Source: CAZWLY01 sp964634465 (GTDB lineage: Bacteria > Desulfobacterota > Desulfarculia > G963662305). Taken from it: DNA of 64,000 nucleotides. Below are positions 24,687 through 33,808 of the stretch, piece after piece; position 1 is the stretch's first letter, and every line of letters begins with the position of its first letter. The position numbers and the translations under genes were made by a program. The stretch covers positions 364,604 to 428,603 of the forward strand of contig CAZWLY010000002.1 of NCBI GenBank assembly GCA_964634465.1. Reading direction: 5' to 3'. The notes beneath the pieces were generated by a model. It was not told where the DNA came from. It did no database searches and saw nothing but the letters and a program-made list of their open reading frames with translations.

Positions 24687-26758
24687 CGATCCACCCCTTC
24701 GGTCTCCTTGGCCTCCGACGCCGGCAGGGTGACGATGACTTCCGTCCCCTGACCCGTTTCGGAGATGAACTCCATGGCGCCGCCATGATCGCCGACTATT
24801 CTATACGATATCGACAACCCGAGGCCAGTGCCGCCGCTTTCCCGCTTGGTGGTGAAAAAAGGATCGAAGATGCGCTTCAGGTTCTCCTGAGAGATGCCGA
24901 CGCCCTCGTCCTTGACCTTGAGCACGACCGCCTCCCGCGCCGGGTCGTAGGCGGTCGAGACCGTGATGCCGCTCTTCTCGTCGGGCAGAGCCTGGCAGGC
25001 GTTCATGATCAGGTTGATGACCACCTGCTCGATCCGCTGGGCGTTGCCGGTGAACCGGGGCAGGTTCCGGCCCAGATCGAGCTTGAAATTCCTGGTCGAG
25101 CGCTTGATCAGGTTCGAGACCAGGCTCAGGGCGCTATCGACCACGGCGTTGATATCGACCGGACCGGTCATCCCGCCGGCGTCGGGCCGGGAGAAGCGCT
25201 TCAGGTCGGTGACGATCCGCTTTATGCGGCGGCTGCCGTCGAGAATCCCGTCCACCAACACCGGCAGCCTGTCCCGGACCGCCGAGTAGGTCCACCCGCC
25301 CACGGCGAAGTCGCCCACGGTCTCGAAGTGCTCGTCGAGGACGGGTTTGAGGCCGGCCCACATCTTTTTCAGATGGGGGGCGTTCATCATGATGAAGGTG
25401 TTGGGGTTGTTGATCTCGTGAGCCACGCCGGCGACGAGCGTGCCCAGGGCGACCATCTTGTCGGCGTGGACCAGTTGTTCCTGGTGAAAGCGGGCCTGTT
25501 CCTCGGCCTCGACCCGGTCGGTCATCTCCTCGCGGAGAGCGTCGTAGGCCTCCTCCAGGTCTCTGGTCCGCTCCATGACCCGCAGTTCCAACTCGTCGTG
25601 GGCTTTCTTGAGGGCGTCCTCGGCCCGTTTCCGCTCGGAGATGTCCTCGACGTGGATCAAGACCAGATCCGGCGGCGCAAAGCCGTAGGACAAGACGGCG
25701 AAGACCTCCTCGCCGCTGGCCGGGCTTTCGAACGACACCTCCCGTCTGATGGCGGCCCGCCGCTCAAAGCACTCGATCATGTCGGCCACGATCTGGCGTC
25801 GCTCGGCAAAAAAGGAACTGGCCTTCACACCCAGACGCTTCTCGCCGCCGAAGACGACATCGTCGTCGCCGGCCCGGTTGGAATCGACCAGTTCGAAATC
25901 GTCCCCCACCCGCCGCCAGGTGAAGGTGGGCACCGGAATGCCGTCGTAGATGGCTCTGAGCCGCTCCTGGCTCTGTTTGAGGTTTCTGAACAGGAACTCG
26001 TAGGGTTGTCTCAGCCCGGTTTCGATCAGACCCCGATAGATGAGGTAGAAGGAGATGATCTTCAGATAGTGGCCGATCAGGTTGGACAGGCCGTAGACGC
26101 TGACATAAAAGGTGAAGGCCAACTCGGAGGCGACGGTCAGGACGATCGACGCCGTCAGCAGGCGCAACACTTTGGGCTCGAAGGCGTCCGCCTTGCGGCG
26201 CAGCGACCAGATGGCGGCCATCAGGATGGCCGAGATGATATACTCGCTGATCTTCTTGAACGGGGTCAGCCCCTTGCCCTCGATGAAGCAATCGGGAAAG
26301 ATCGGCCAGACAAAGATCGCGACCAGAACGATGATCGTCGTCAGGCCGCAGCCCCAGAACAGGAGGTGGGGTTTCAGCCGACGCTCGATGAAGAAGGGCG
26401 CGGCTAGGAGGGTCAGGCTCTGCATGTAGCGGGCGGCGACCCAGAGCTGGGTGGGCAGGTTGGCGTCGTAACCGGGAAAGACGCCCATGCCCTTGTAGGC
26501 CAGGGTGTGCAGGAGATCGACGCCGCCGACGAAGAGATAGGCCACGCCGACGAAGACCAGGTAGTTGTTCTCCGAAATCCGGCGCGTGTTCCAGCCGATG
26601 ACGAAGATGCCGCCGGCGATGACGATGCTGAACATCTCGGCCAGGACGTGGAAAGGGAGAAAACCGTAACGGCTCAGGGCGTAGAGTCCAGCCAGCAGGG
26701 CCGTCCCGCCGCCCAGTCCGGCCCAGCGTCGATACTCGCTCCAGGTCAGTCTCGCCAA
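24683..26758 (-). CDS. Membrane sensor histidine kinase (MASE3-PAS-HisKA-HATPase)
   Basis: 691 aa from a TTG at 26758 behind GGAGGGGAG; an ATG 96 codons upstream would encode an unconserved low-complexity stretch, so the TTG is preferred. About seven membrane helices (residues 10-230) with NTRRISENNYLVFVGVAYLFVGGVDLLHTLAYKGM match the MASE3 sensor domain. A PAS domain and a coiled coil (ERKRAEDALKKAHDELELR) follow, then the H-box GVAHEINNPNTF, N-box LIMNACQALPD, G1 KDEGVGIS and G2 GGTGLGLS. It should phosphorylate the NtrC-type regulator encoded next. Signal unknown. Confidence 0.92.
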   Translation of the reverse strand: MARLTWSEYRRWAGLGGGTALLAGLYALSRYGFLPFHVLAEMFSIVIAGGIFVIGWNTRRISENNYLVFVGVAYLFVGGVDLLHTLAYKGMGVFPGYDANLPTQLWVAARYMQSLTLLAAPFFIERRLKPHLLFWGCGLTTIIVLVAIFVWPIFPDCFIEGKGLTPFKKISEYIISAILMAAIWSLRRKADAFEPKVLRLLTASIVLTVASELAFTFYVSVYGLSNLIGHYLKIISFYLIYRGLIETGLRQPYEFLFRNLKQSQERLRAIYDGIPVPTFTWRRVGDDFELVDSNRAGDDDVVFGGEKRLGVKASSFFAERRQIVADMIECFERRAAIRREVSFESPASGEEVFAVLSYGFAPPDLVLIHVEDISERKRAEDALKKAHDELELRVMERTRDLEEAYDALREEMTDRVEAEEQARFHQEQLVHADKMVALGTLVAGVAHEINNPNTFIMMNAPHLKKMWAGLKPVLDEHFETVGDFAVGGWTYSAVRDRLPVLVDGILDGSRRIKRIVTDLKRFSRPDAGGMTGPVDINAVVDSALSLVSNLIKRSTRNFKLDLGRNLPRFTGNAQRIEQVVINLIMNACQALPDEKSGITVSTAYDPAREAVVLKVKDEGVGISQENLKRIFDPFFTTKRESGGTGLGLSISYRIVGDHGGAMEFISETGQGTEVIVTLPASEAKETEGVDR

Positions 26759-27174
26759 TCGCTCCCCTCCGTCGAATCGGGCGCAACTCAGGCCCCGGCG
26801 CGTCGAACGGGCGCCGTGCAGCAACTCATCCGGTGACTGGCTTCCAACCTCGATACGACAACCATAACCCGGTCCCGTCGGCTTAGTCCAGTCGATTGCA
26901 GATAATCGGTTTCGCTGAAATGGAAGCGAAAGCGCGAGAGCGTCGCGTAGCCGGGGCGCGCCATCCGCCCCGCCTTTTTTTCTTCCAGTCCGGCTCACAG
27001 CCGAGGCGCAACGGTGAGACGGGCTCCCGAAGGCGGCGTCGGTCACTCCCCTCCCCCGTTGACAATCTTCCCGGCTCGGGCCAATATGCCCAAAAATGTG
27101 GCCTCGCGCCGCCCAGTTGCCTTACAATGAATGATAGTTCGAGACATCGAGTAACCGCCGAGGGAGCCTGGCCC
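26759..27174. other. 416-bp divergent region between histidine kinase and glnS
   Basis: No gene seen. On the plus strand a 6-bp GC stem (26953-26958 with 26966-26971) followed by T7 (26975-26981) looks like an intrinsic terminator or attenuator about 195 nt before glnS. TTGACA at 27059-27064 with a weak CAATAT 17 bp downstream could be the glnS promoter, beyond that hairpin. Both are tentative. Confidence 0.4.
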
Positions 27175-28866
27175 ATGAGCAACGACAAGGAAATCTCCGC
27201 CCCGACCAACTTCATCCGTCAGATCATCGACGAGGACAACCGGACCGGCAAGTGGGGCGGCCGGGTGGCCACCCGCTTCCCACCCGAGCCCAACGGCTAC
27301 CTCCACATCGGCCACGCCAAGTCGATCTGCCTCAACTTCGGCCTGGCCAGGGACTACGGCGGGACCTGCAACCTCAGATTCGACGACACCAATCCGGAAA
27401 AGGAAGACGTCGAGTACACCGACGCCATCATCGAGGACGTGCGCTGGCTGGGCTTCGACTGGGAAGACCGGCTCTATTACGCCTCGGACTACTTCGATCA
27501 GCTCTACGACTACGCCGTCCAGTTGATCAAGGCCGGCAAGGCCTACGTTTGCGACCTCTCGCCCGAGGAGATCCGCGCCTACCGCGGCACCCTGACCGAG
27601 CCGGGCCAGGAGAGCCCCTATCGCAACCGTTCGGTGGAGGAGAACCTGGACCTCTTCGAGCGGATGAAGAACGGCGAGTTCGCCGACGGCGAAAAGGTGC
27701 TTCGGGCCAAGATCGACATGGCCTCGCCCAACTTGAACATGCGCGACCCGGTAATCTACCGCATCAAGCGGGCCACCCACCACCGGACCGGCGACAAGTG
27801 GCTGATCTACCCGATGTACGACTACACCCACTGCCTGTCCGACTCCATCGAGGGCATCACCCACTCCATCTGCACCCTGGAGTTCGAAGACCACCGGCCG
27901 CTCTACGACTGGTTTCTGGATGAGCTGGACGTCTACCACCCCCAGCAGATCGAGTTCGCCCGGCTCAATTTGAGCTACACCGTCATGTCCAAACGGTTTC
28001 TCTTGAAACTGGTCGAGGAGGGCGTGGTCAGCGGTTGGGACGACCCGCGGATGCCGACCATCGTCGGACTCAGACGCCGGGGCTACACGCCCGAGGCCAT
28101 CCGCGAATTCTGCGAGCGCATCGGCGTGGCCAAGAAGGACAGCGTGGTCGATGTCGCCCTGCTGGAGTTTTGCGTCCGGGACGATCTGAACCGGCGCGCG
28201 CCCCGGGTGATGGGCGTCTTGAGGCCGCTGAAGGTGGTCATCGAGAACTTCCCCGAGGGCCGGATCGAAGAGCTGGACGCCCCCTACTTCCCGGACGATC
28301 CGGACAAGATGGGTTATCGCAAGGTGCCTTTCACCAGAGAGATATATATCGAGCGGACCGACTTCATGGAGGATCCGCCCAAGAAGTTCTTCCGCCTCGC
28401 CCCCGGCCGCGAGGTCAGGCTCAGATGGGCCTACTTCCTCAAGTGCGAGCGGGTCGTCAAAGACGAGCAGACCGGCGAGATCATTGAGCTTCGCTGCACC
28501 TACGACCCCGAGACCAAGGGCGGTCAGGCTCCGGACGGTCGCAAGGTGCGGGGCACCATCCACTGGGTCTCGGCCGAGGACTCGATCGAGGCCGAGGTGC
28601 GCCTCTACGACCGGCTGTTCAAGGTGCCCAATCCCAAGGGCGAGCCCGAGGAGCTCAACCCCGACTCGCTGGAGATCCTGCCGGGAGCCAGGGTGGAGCG
28701 GAGCCTGGCCGGAGCCGAGCCCGAAAGCCGCTACCAGTTCGAACGGCTGGGCTACTTCGTGGTCGATCGCTACGACTCGACGCCGGAGAGGCCGGTCTTC
28801 AACCGGATCGTCACCCTGCGCGACACCTGGGCCAAGATACAGCGGCAGGCAGAAAAAAAGAAGTAA
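27175..28866 (+). CDS. glnS: Glutaminyl-tRNA synthetase
   Basis: 563 aa from the ATG at 27175, preceded by GAGGGAG; upstream extension is unconserved. Class I motifs: PPEPNGYLHIGHAKS (HIGH) near residue 35 and VMSKRFL (KMSKS-like) near 270. The catalytic core and the C-terminal beta-barrel anticodon-binding domains are complete. It charges tRNA-Gln directly, so Gln-tRNA need not be made by GatCAB transamidation alone. Transcribed alone with a small secreted-protein gene behind it. Confidence 0.97.
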   Translation: MSNDKEISAPTNFIRQIIDEDNRTGKWGGRVATRFPPEPNGYLHIGHAKSICLNFGLARDYGGTCNLRFDDTNPEKEDVEYTDAIIEDVRWLGFDWEDRLYYASDYFDQLYDYAVQLIKAGKAYVCDLSPEEIRAYRGTLTEPGQESPYRNRSVEENLDLFERMKNGEFADGEKVLRAKIDMASPNLNMRDPVIYRIKRATHHRTGDKWLIYPMYDYTHCLSDSIEGITHSICTLEFEDHRPLYDWFLDELDVYHPQQIEFARLNLSYTVMSKRFLLKLVEEGVVSGWDDPRMPTIVGLRRRGYTPEAIREFCERIGVAKKDSVVDVALLEFCVRDDLNRRAPRVMGVLRPLKVVIENFPEGRIEELDAPYFPDDPDKMGYRKVPFTREIYIERTDFMEDPPKKFFRLAPGREVRLRWAYFLKCERVVKDEQTGEIIELRCTYDPETKGGQAPDGRKVRGTIHWVSAEDSIEAEVRLYDRLFKVPNPKGEPEELNPDSLEILPGARVERSLAGAEPESRYQFERLGYFVVDRYDSTPERPVFNRIVTLRDTWAKIQRQAEKKK

Positions 28867-28892
28867 ATCAGCTATCATAGCAGGTTAGAGTG

Positions 28893-29297
28893 ATGATCGG
28901 CGCGGCGTTGAGAACGGCTATTCTCCTGGCGGTCCTGACTGCGGCGGCGATCGCCTCTTCGATCGGGCCGGGCTGGGCCGAACAGCCCGAAATCGGCTTC
29001 AGGTTCGAGCTGAGAATCCACGTCGTCGGCCTGGACGGACGGCCGGTCGAAAAAGGCCGGGTCGAGATCAAGACCAAGGAGACCGGCCATGTCTTGACCG
29101 CCAAACTGGAGCACGGCGTAGCCGATGTCTGGCTTCGCTGCTACGACGAAAACTATCCCGCCTTCCACCACACCGTGACCGCCGAAACCGAGCTCGGCCG
29201 AGTGAGCATCGAGATAAAGACCCACGCCGACGTGTGCGCCAGGCACCGCAACCTGATCGTCAGGTACGGAGACGACAATAAACTTAATCCCTTATAG
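28893..29297 (+). CDS. Secreted hypothetical protein
   Basis: 134 aa. A signal peptide (MIGAALRTAILLAVLTAAA to GWA, cleaved near residue 27) precedes a small all-beta-looking domain (ELRIHVVGLDGRPVEKGRVEIKT) reminiscent of carboxypeptidase-regulatory or transthyretin-like beta-sandwich modules. It lies 26 bp after glnS, so it may share that transcript. Family not recognised; function unknown. Confidence 0.65.
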   Translation: MIGAALRTAILLAVLTAAAIASSIGPGWAEQPEIGFRFELRIHVVGLDGRPVEKGRVEIKTKETGHVLTAKLEHGVADVWLRCYDENYPAFHHTVTAETELGRVSIEIKTHADVCARHRNLIVRYGDDNKLNPL

Positions 29298-29827
29298 CGG
29301 TTAGATCGGCGATTTAATTAAACCTGTTTCCATCCTTGGCGGCCGCGGCTGCGACCCTTCCTGGCCGGCCGGCCATGTCTTCGACACCCGCTAGCGCCGA
29401 TCAATGGGAAGGAATTCCCCGTCGTGTCGCGATCCCTTTCTTTCATCCGTCTTTCACCCGCCGGGAGCAAGGTTCCGCGAACTTTCGCCCGCAACCGATT
29501 CGGCGCAAAACCCTCTTCCACAGGCCTTCGATGGCGGGCGGGACGCGTTTCTGGGCTGCCGGCGCCGCGCTCGCCGGCGGCCGGCGCTCGGTCGTCGCCC
29601 CACGGCTTGATTCGGCGGCCGGTGGTGCGATAGACTTTACAGCGTGAGTGAAGTTTATGGAATAAAGTCGCTTCACTCGGCAGAGGGGAGTCGCGGGGCG
29701 GGGCCGATCGGCGCGACACAGACGGCGATTCGGGACCCGATCCCAGGATCAAGCACAACCCGGACGTAATTCAGTAACCCAATCCGCACCCCAGCTCCCG
29801 CTCTCTTGCCTTTTCAGGAGCGACAGG
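29298..29827. other. 530-bp intergenic region
   Basis: No credible gene: open frames here have no ribosome site and overlap one another. An 8-bp inverted repeat, GAGTGAAG (29646-29653) and CTTCACTC (29671-29678), encloses a second smaller one (TTTAT/AATAAA). It has no T-run on either strand and could be an operator 150 bp before the PAS gene. Confidence 0.35.
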
Positions 29828-30655
29828 ATGTCGAAGGCCGACAAACGTTACTGGTCCACGCTCGTACTCGGCACGTCGGCGGCGGCGATCCTCGTCCTGG
29901 CCGGCTTCGGGGGCTCGACCTACCTGGGGGCGGCCGCGGCCTTGCTGGCGGCGGCCGGGCTGTTGCTCTGGTCGATCAGGGAACGGGCCCGGCGCGTCCA
30001 AGCCGAGGAAGCGCTGAGACGAAGCGAGGAACGCCACCGGGCGGTGGTGGAAAATGTCAACGAGGCGATAGTGGTCATCCAGAACGGCCGGCCCAAGTTC
30101 TTCAATTCAAAAGCGGCCGAGTGGTTTGGATTCAGCCGGGCAGAAGACCAAACGCTGGACTTCGAGGCCAGCCTCCACCCCGAAGACAGGGAACGAATCC
30201 AAGATCTCCACACCCGGAGAATGGCCGGCGAAGAGGCGGAAACCAGCTACGATTTCAGGATCGTGGACAAACCAGGCCAGACGAAATGGCTCCACGCCAA
30301 CGTGGTCGCCATCGACTGGGCCGGCCAGCCGGCCGCCCTCACCTTCTTGACCGACATCACCGAGCGCATGGAATCCGAGGAACTGCTCAGGCTCAGCGAG
30401 GTGAGGTATCGGGGTCTGATCGAAACCAGCCCCGACGCCGTCTACCTCAGCCATGAGGGCCATGAGGGCGAAATATTCTTCGTCAATCCGGCCATGTGCA
30501 AGTTGATGGGCGCCGGCGGGCCCGAAGAGCTCGTCGGCCGGTCGATCTTGGAGCTGATCGAGCCCGGCTATCGCGACCAGGCCCGGGATAGACTTCGGGG
30601 CCAGGTCAGGCTCAGGGTCATTGAGTCGGTATGGCCCAGGGTCGGCGACTCGTAA
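29828..30655 (+). pseudogene. PAS-domain sensor protein, truncated at the prophage junction
   Basis: Two N-terminal membrane helices (about residues 10-50) precede a complete PAS domain (about 65-180) and a second PAS (about 185-260, RYRGLIETSPDAVYL). Host sequence ends near 30600 at YRDQARDRLR; the last codons to the stop at 30656 are antisense phage tail-tube sequence. A histidine-kinase or GGDEF module would normally follow and is missing. The intact gene was therefore longer and was cut by the event that made the prophage's left end. Confidence 0.85.
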
Positions 30656-30792
30656 TTTCCGGCCACCCCGGCGCCCTTGATCGTCTCGGTAATGGCCTCC
30701 ATGGCCGGGAGCTCGACTTCGGCCACACCGATCAAGTCCGTGCCGTCCAGGTAGACCCGGAAATCGTTCAGTTTCTCGGGAATCTCAGGCAT
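30568..30792 (-). pseudogene. Phage major tail tube protein, N-terminal fragment
   Basis: The 74-codon frame starts MPEIPEKLNDFRVYLDGTDLIGV and resembles the P2 FII-type tail tube family through SMTLSLTW (residue 64, about 30601). It then enters host sequence and stops. Intact members are about 170 aa, so roughly 100 codons are lost. The start is 26 bp after the sheath stop, the usual sheath-tube order of contractile phages. Confidence 0.85.
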
Positions 30793-30818
30793 TTTGCCCC
30801 CCTATCTTGTCGCCGGGG

Positions 30819-32042
30819 TTAACCGGTGGTGAAAAGGGTTTCCAGATTGTCGACGTCGTACTCCAGCACGGCCTCGATGTCGCGGGCCGGAGACGGCGGC
30901 GTGATCTTGAACCGGAATTTGATCTTGCCGTCCATGATGTCGGTCGACGGGTTGTCGTCGGGAAGGAAATAGACCTTGCCGCCAAGCAAGGCCCCCTCAC
31001 CGACCAAGCCGTTCAGCCAAACATTGGCCGAATCGACGATCGTATCGATCAGGCGCCGATTGATCGGGAAATCGACCTTGCCCTGGAAAGTCAAGACAAA
31101 GCTGTTCCCGATGTAGTCGAACGTCCGGCGGATGGGGATGAAGGTGTCCTTGACGTCTGTCTCGCCCGGATAGGCCCCCGTCCGGTTGCCCCACAGAACC
31201 CAGCCGGCGCCGCCCCAGTTCTGGACGGTCACGATACCGTTGGCGTTCAAGGAATCGTTGGCCACGTTCCGGCCGTAGATCACCCCGTCCATGCCGTCGA
31301 TGGGCAGGCGCTTGTTGGACGGCGAAGCGTAGGGGATGCCGCGATGAGCCCAGTCGGTTTGACCGATCCGGCCGGCGACATGGGAACTCAGCCAGTGGAT
31401 TTCTGATCCGCTGGTCACCCTGGGCCAACAGACGATCGACCGGGCGTCGGTGTAACTCAGGGACCCCTTTTCAGCGGACGCGTTGGCCGGGTCGGTGACC
31501 GTGGTCGGCAGGTCCAGAATGGCCAGGGCGTTGAACACGCCGTTGATGTCGGTCGCACGGGCGATCATGGCCGCTCCGACGGCCGATTCATGCGACCAGC
31601 CCGGAGCCAGGATCAGGCCCGGAACCAGGCCGAACTTGGGGAACACGTCTTCGACACAGAACAGGCCGGAGTTGACCCCGGCGGTCTGAGCCCCGACGAT
31701 ATCTGTTCCGGTTACGTCGCCGACCCCGCCGACATGGGTGTCGGGGTCATAGACGTTGACGAACACGGCCGGGCCCATGCCGTGAAGGGTGAAAAAGACC
31801 TTGGCGAACTCTTCGAGCGTGTAATCAAACACGCCGTTGGTCAGGGTTCCGGCCCAGCCGAAATATTTCTGGTAATCGCCCATGTTGTAGCAGATCTTCG
31901 CCTCGTTCAAGGGCGGGTTTTGGGCATCGGGCCCCTTGGCCGTGCCCACCACGACCGGCATGGCGGACGGGGCCATGCGGATCGGAACCAGGAGCGTATC
32001 AAGCTCCGAGTAGTAGACGCCATGTTTGTAGGTGTCAGGCAT
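30819..32042 (-). CDS. Phage contractile tail sheath protein
   Basis: 407 aa. N-terminal PDTYKHGVYYSELDTLLVPI and MPVVVGTAKGP match the tail-sheath family, and C-terminal RRTFDYIGNSFVLTFQGKVDFPINRRLIDTIVDSANVWLNGL is the conserved sheath core. It polymerises round the tail tube and contracts during infection. Its presence makes the phage a myovirus. First tail gene after the head-completion cluster. Confidence 0.92.
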   Translation of the reverse strand: MPDTYKHGVYYSELDTLLVPIRMAPSAMPVVVGTAKGPDAQNPPLNEAKICYNMGDYQKYFGWAGTLTNGVFDYTLEEFAKVFFTLHGMGPAVFVNVYDPDTHVGGVGDVTGTDIVGAQTAGVNSGLFCVEDVFPKFGLVPGLILAPGWSHESAVGAAMIARATDINGVFNALAILDLPTTVTDPANASAEKGSLSYTDARSIVCWPRVTSGSEIHWLSSHVAGRIGQTDWAHRGIPYASPSNKRLPIDGMDGVIYGRNVANDSLNANGIVTVQNWGGAGWVLWGNRTGAYPGETDVKDTFIPIRRTFDYIGNSFVLTFQGKVDFPINRRLIDTIVDSANVWLNGLVGEGALLGGKVYFLPDDNPSTDIMDGKIKFRFKITPPSPARDIEAVLEYDVDNLETLFTTG

Positions 32043-32051
32043 CGTAACCCC

Positions 32052-32558
32052 CTAATCGTCTTCCGGCATCCCGGAGCCGAAAATATCAATGGACTGACCG
32101 GCGTCCACAGCCAAAGAAGGGGCCGGCCATGTCCAGTTGGTCACCATTTCCGCCCGGTAGAACGGATGCAAAGCGTACAGGTCTTGGAACAAGGCAACGT
32201 TCGGTTCAAGCTCGAACCGGCCGCCGAGCAAGGGCGGCCTCTCCAGAGCCCGTTTCACGGCATCGGCCAAGTTGGCCAGTTCGTGAAGTCCGGGTTCCTC
32301 GTTGCTTTTCTCGTTTGAAAAAGTCTGTATCACCAGCGACACACGGGCTTTTTCGACCTGGCCTTCGCTGGTCATTTCGACCGGTACGATCAAAACTCCC
32401 GGCGTGTCGCCCTTTCCGGCCGGCTTCTTGGGCACGGACTGAGCCACCCGGATGATCGGCGCCGTGAAACTCGGCTCAACAGAGGCCGACCGAAACCCTG
32501 AACCAGACAACTCGGTTGTGAGCCGTTTTTTGATCTCGTTGACCAATAGCCAGAACAC
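32052..32558 (-). CDS. Phage tail-terminator/neck-type protein (putative)
   Basis: 168 aa. Position between the gp10-like gene and the sheath is that of a tail-terminator or head-tail joining protein (gp37-like). The sequence (LHELANLADAVKRALE, then FYRAEMVTNW) suggests an alpha/beta fold like minor tail protein U. No firm family match. Stop lies 9 bp before the sheath start. Confidence 0.55.
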   Translation of the reverse strand: MFWLLVNEIKKRLTTELSGSGFRSASVEPSFTAPIIRVAQSVPKKPAGKGDTPGVLIVPVEMTSEGQVEKARVSLVIQTFSNEKSNEEPGLHELANLADAVKRALERPPLLGGRFELEPNVALFQDLYALHPFYRAEMVTNWTWPAPSLAVDAGQSIDIFGSGMPEDD

Positions 32559-32560
32559 CG

Positions 32561-32908
32561 CTACCCCCTACCCACCGGAACCGCCTTGGGCCAGGGAGCG
32601 GCCAGGCGAATCATTTCGGTCTCCAGTTCGTCGAACAGGTCTTTTTTGGCCTTGGCCCGATCCGCCGCGTCGGAGTCGTCACCGACGATCTGGTCGGAGT
32701 AGGCCAGGAAATAGGCCCAGGCAAGGGCCAGGTCTTGGAAATCGCCGGCGTCAAGGCCCGTGTCCGCGGACAGGGTGTCGCTGTCCGGATCGATCCCGAT
32801 AGACTTCAACACCCGGCCCACTTTCCGGTTGGCCTGGTCGACGTGGGTCTGAGACAGGCTCACCGTCTCGTCGGCCAAAACGTCGTCGATGGATATGAAC
32901 TGGGCCAC
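32561..32908 (-). CDS. Phage head-completion/connector protein (putative)
   Basis: 115 aa, mainly helical and acidic, with DLALAWAYFLAYSDQ. Small helical proteins in this place are usually head-tail adaptors (gp6/gp15 type) that sit under the portal. The start overlaps the neighbouring gp10-like stop by one base. Assignment is by position. Confidence 0.5.
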   Translation of the reverse strand: MAQFISIDDVLADETVSLSQTHVDQANRKVGRVLKSIGIDPDSDTLSADTGLDAGDFQDLALAWAYFLAYSDQIVGDDSDAADRAKAKKDLFDELETEMIRLAAPWPKAVPVGRG

Positions 32909-33366
32909 TATTCCAGAACCTCGTTGAGCCCGGCCGCAAAGTCACGTCGGACGGCCGCGGTGACCAGTTTCCGACGGTGGGCTTCGTCGACGTAGAAGAA
33001 CGAAAACTTGCCCTTTGGGAAGCCGGGATGACGGACCGCCCGACGAAACTTGTATCCGTCAGGGGTCGGAATCTTCAGGGCCCGCCGGTTTCTGGCCTTG
33101 ATAACGTGGGGCTTGGTCCCAAACTCCAAGAACTCGGCAACCTCACCCTGGGCAAAAACAAGCCCGCCGTCACCATCCGGCCGCCAGCCGATACCTTGCT
33201 GAAGGTTCCCGGTCCTGGGCGTGAAAGCCTGACCGGAATCGATGAAGTCATGAACGGCCTCGGTGTAGACCTCAGCCCCGACCAAGGCCGAACGACGGGC
33301 GGCGGCCAGAATGGCCTTGGGCGCCATGCCCTTTACTTGCCCGCCTTTCAGCTTGACTTCGATCAT
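32908..33366 (-). CDS. HK97 gp10-like head-tail/tail component
   Basis: 152 aa. AAARRSALVGAEVYTEAVHDFIDSGQAFTPRTGNLQQGI and EVAEFLEFGTKPHVIKAR have the usual HK97-gp10 layout (helix, 'tGxL...' and 'y.E.Gt..m.a'). It takes part in tail completion or tube-terminator assembly. Confidence 0.7.
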   Translation of the reverse strand: MIEVKLKGGQVKGMAPKAILAAARRSALVGAEVYTEAVHDFIDSGQAFTPRTGNLQQGIGWRPDGDGGLVFAQGEVAEFLEFGTKPHVIKARNRRALKIPTPDGYKFRRAVRHPGFPKGKFSFFYVDEAHRRKLVTAAVRRDFAAGLNEVLE

Positions 33367-33375
33367 CTGACGGCC

Positions 33376-33750
33376 TTACTCGTCGCCCTGGGTTCCCTCT
33401 GCCTCGACCTCCTCGGCCTGGGTCGCGTCCTCGCCTTCATCCTCGGCCGGGTCGTCGGTTTCGGTCTCGGCCGGATCGACAGCGCCGGTTTCCTCGGCCT
33501 CGATGGCCTTGATCTGCTCCCGAAGCTTGGCGGCGCCCAGGCGCTTGTTGACCTTGTATCCCTTGGCGTCGGCGTAGGCCTTCAAGGCGTTCTTGTCGGC
33601 CGTTTCAAGGTCAAAGCCTTCCAGGTCGATAGGCTCGGGCTCGGTCTGGGCCGCGTCCTCGGCTTCGGCCCGCCTCTGGGCCTCATACTTGGCCTTGGCT
33701 TCCCGCATGGCCTGTTCTCGTCTCATCCGGTTGAAGGCCGCTAAACCCAT
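33376..33750 (-). CDS. Acidic phage protein with a SAP/HeH-like segment
   Basis: 124 aa. The first 45 residues are a charged helix; residues 50-85 (DLETADKNALKAYADAKGYKVNKRLGAAKLREQIKAI) resemble the HeH/SAP-like helix-extended-loop-helix found in phage head proteins. The last 40 residues are almost entirely Asp, Glu, Thr and Ala. Placed directly after the major capsid gene; role unknown. Confidence 0.55.
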   Translation of the reverse strand: MGLAAFNRMRREQAMREAKAKYEAQRRAEAEDAAQTEPEPIDLEGFDLETADKNALKAYADAKGYKVNKRLGAAKLREQIKAIEAEETGAVDPAETETDDPAEDEGEDATQAEEVEAEGTQGDE

Positions 33751-33783
33751 GATTTACCTCTTCTTTTAAGGTTCTGGTTTTAA

Positions 33784-33801
33784 GGGGCCCCGAAGGGCCC
33801 C
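33784..33801 (-). terminator. Hairpin after the major capsid gene
   Basis: A perfect 7-bp GC stem (33784-33790 with 33795-33801) with a TTCG loop lies 8 bp beyond the capsid stop on the minus strand. It is followed by TTAAAACC, a poor T-run. Partial terminator or stabiliser that raises capsid yield relative to downstream genes. Confidence 0.6.
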
Positions 33802-33808
33802 GTCAGGG

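Noticed and set aside
29336..29647. A 103-codon plus-strand gene before the PAS gene
   Set aside because: No ribosome site, no recognisable motif, and open frames overlap it on both strands with equal length.
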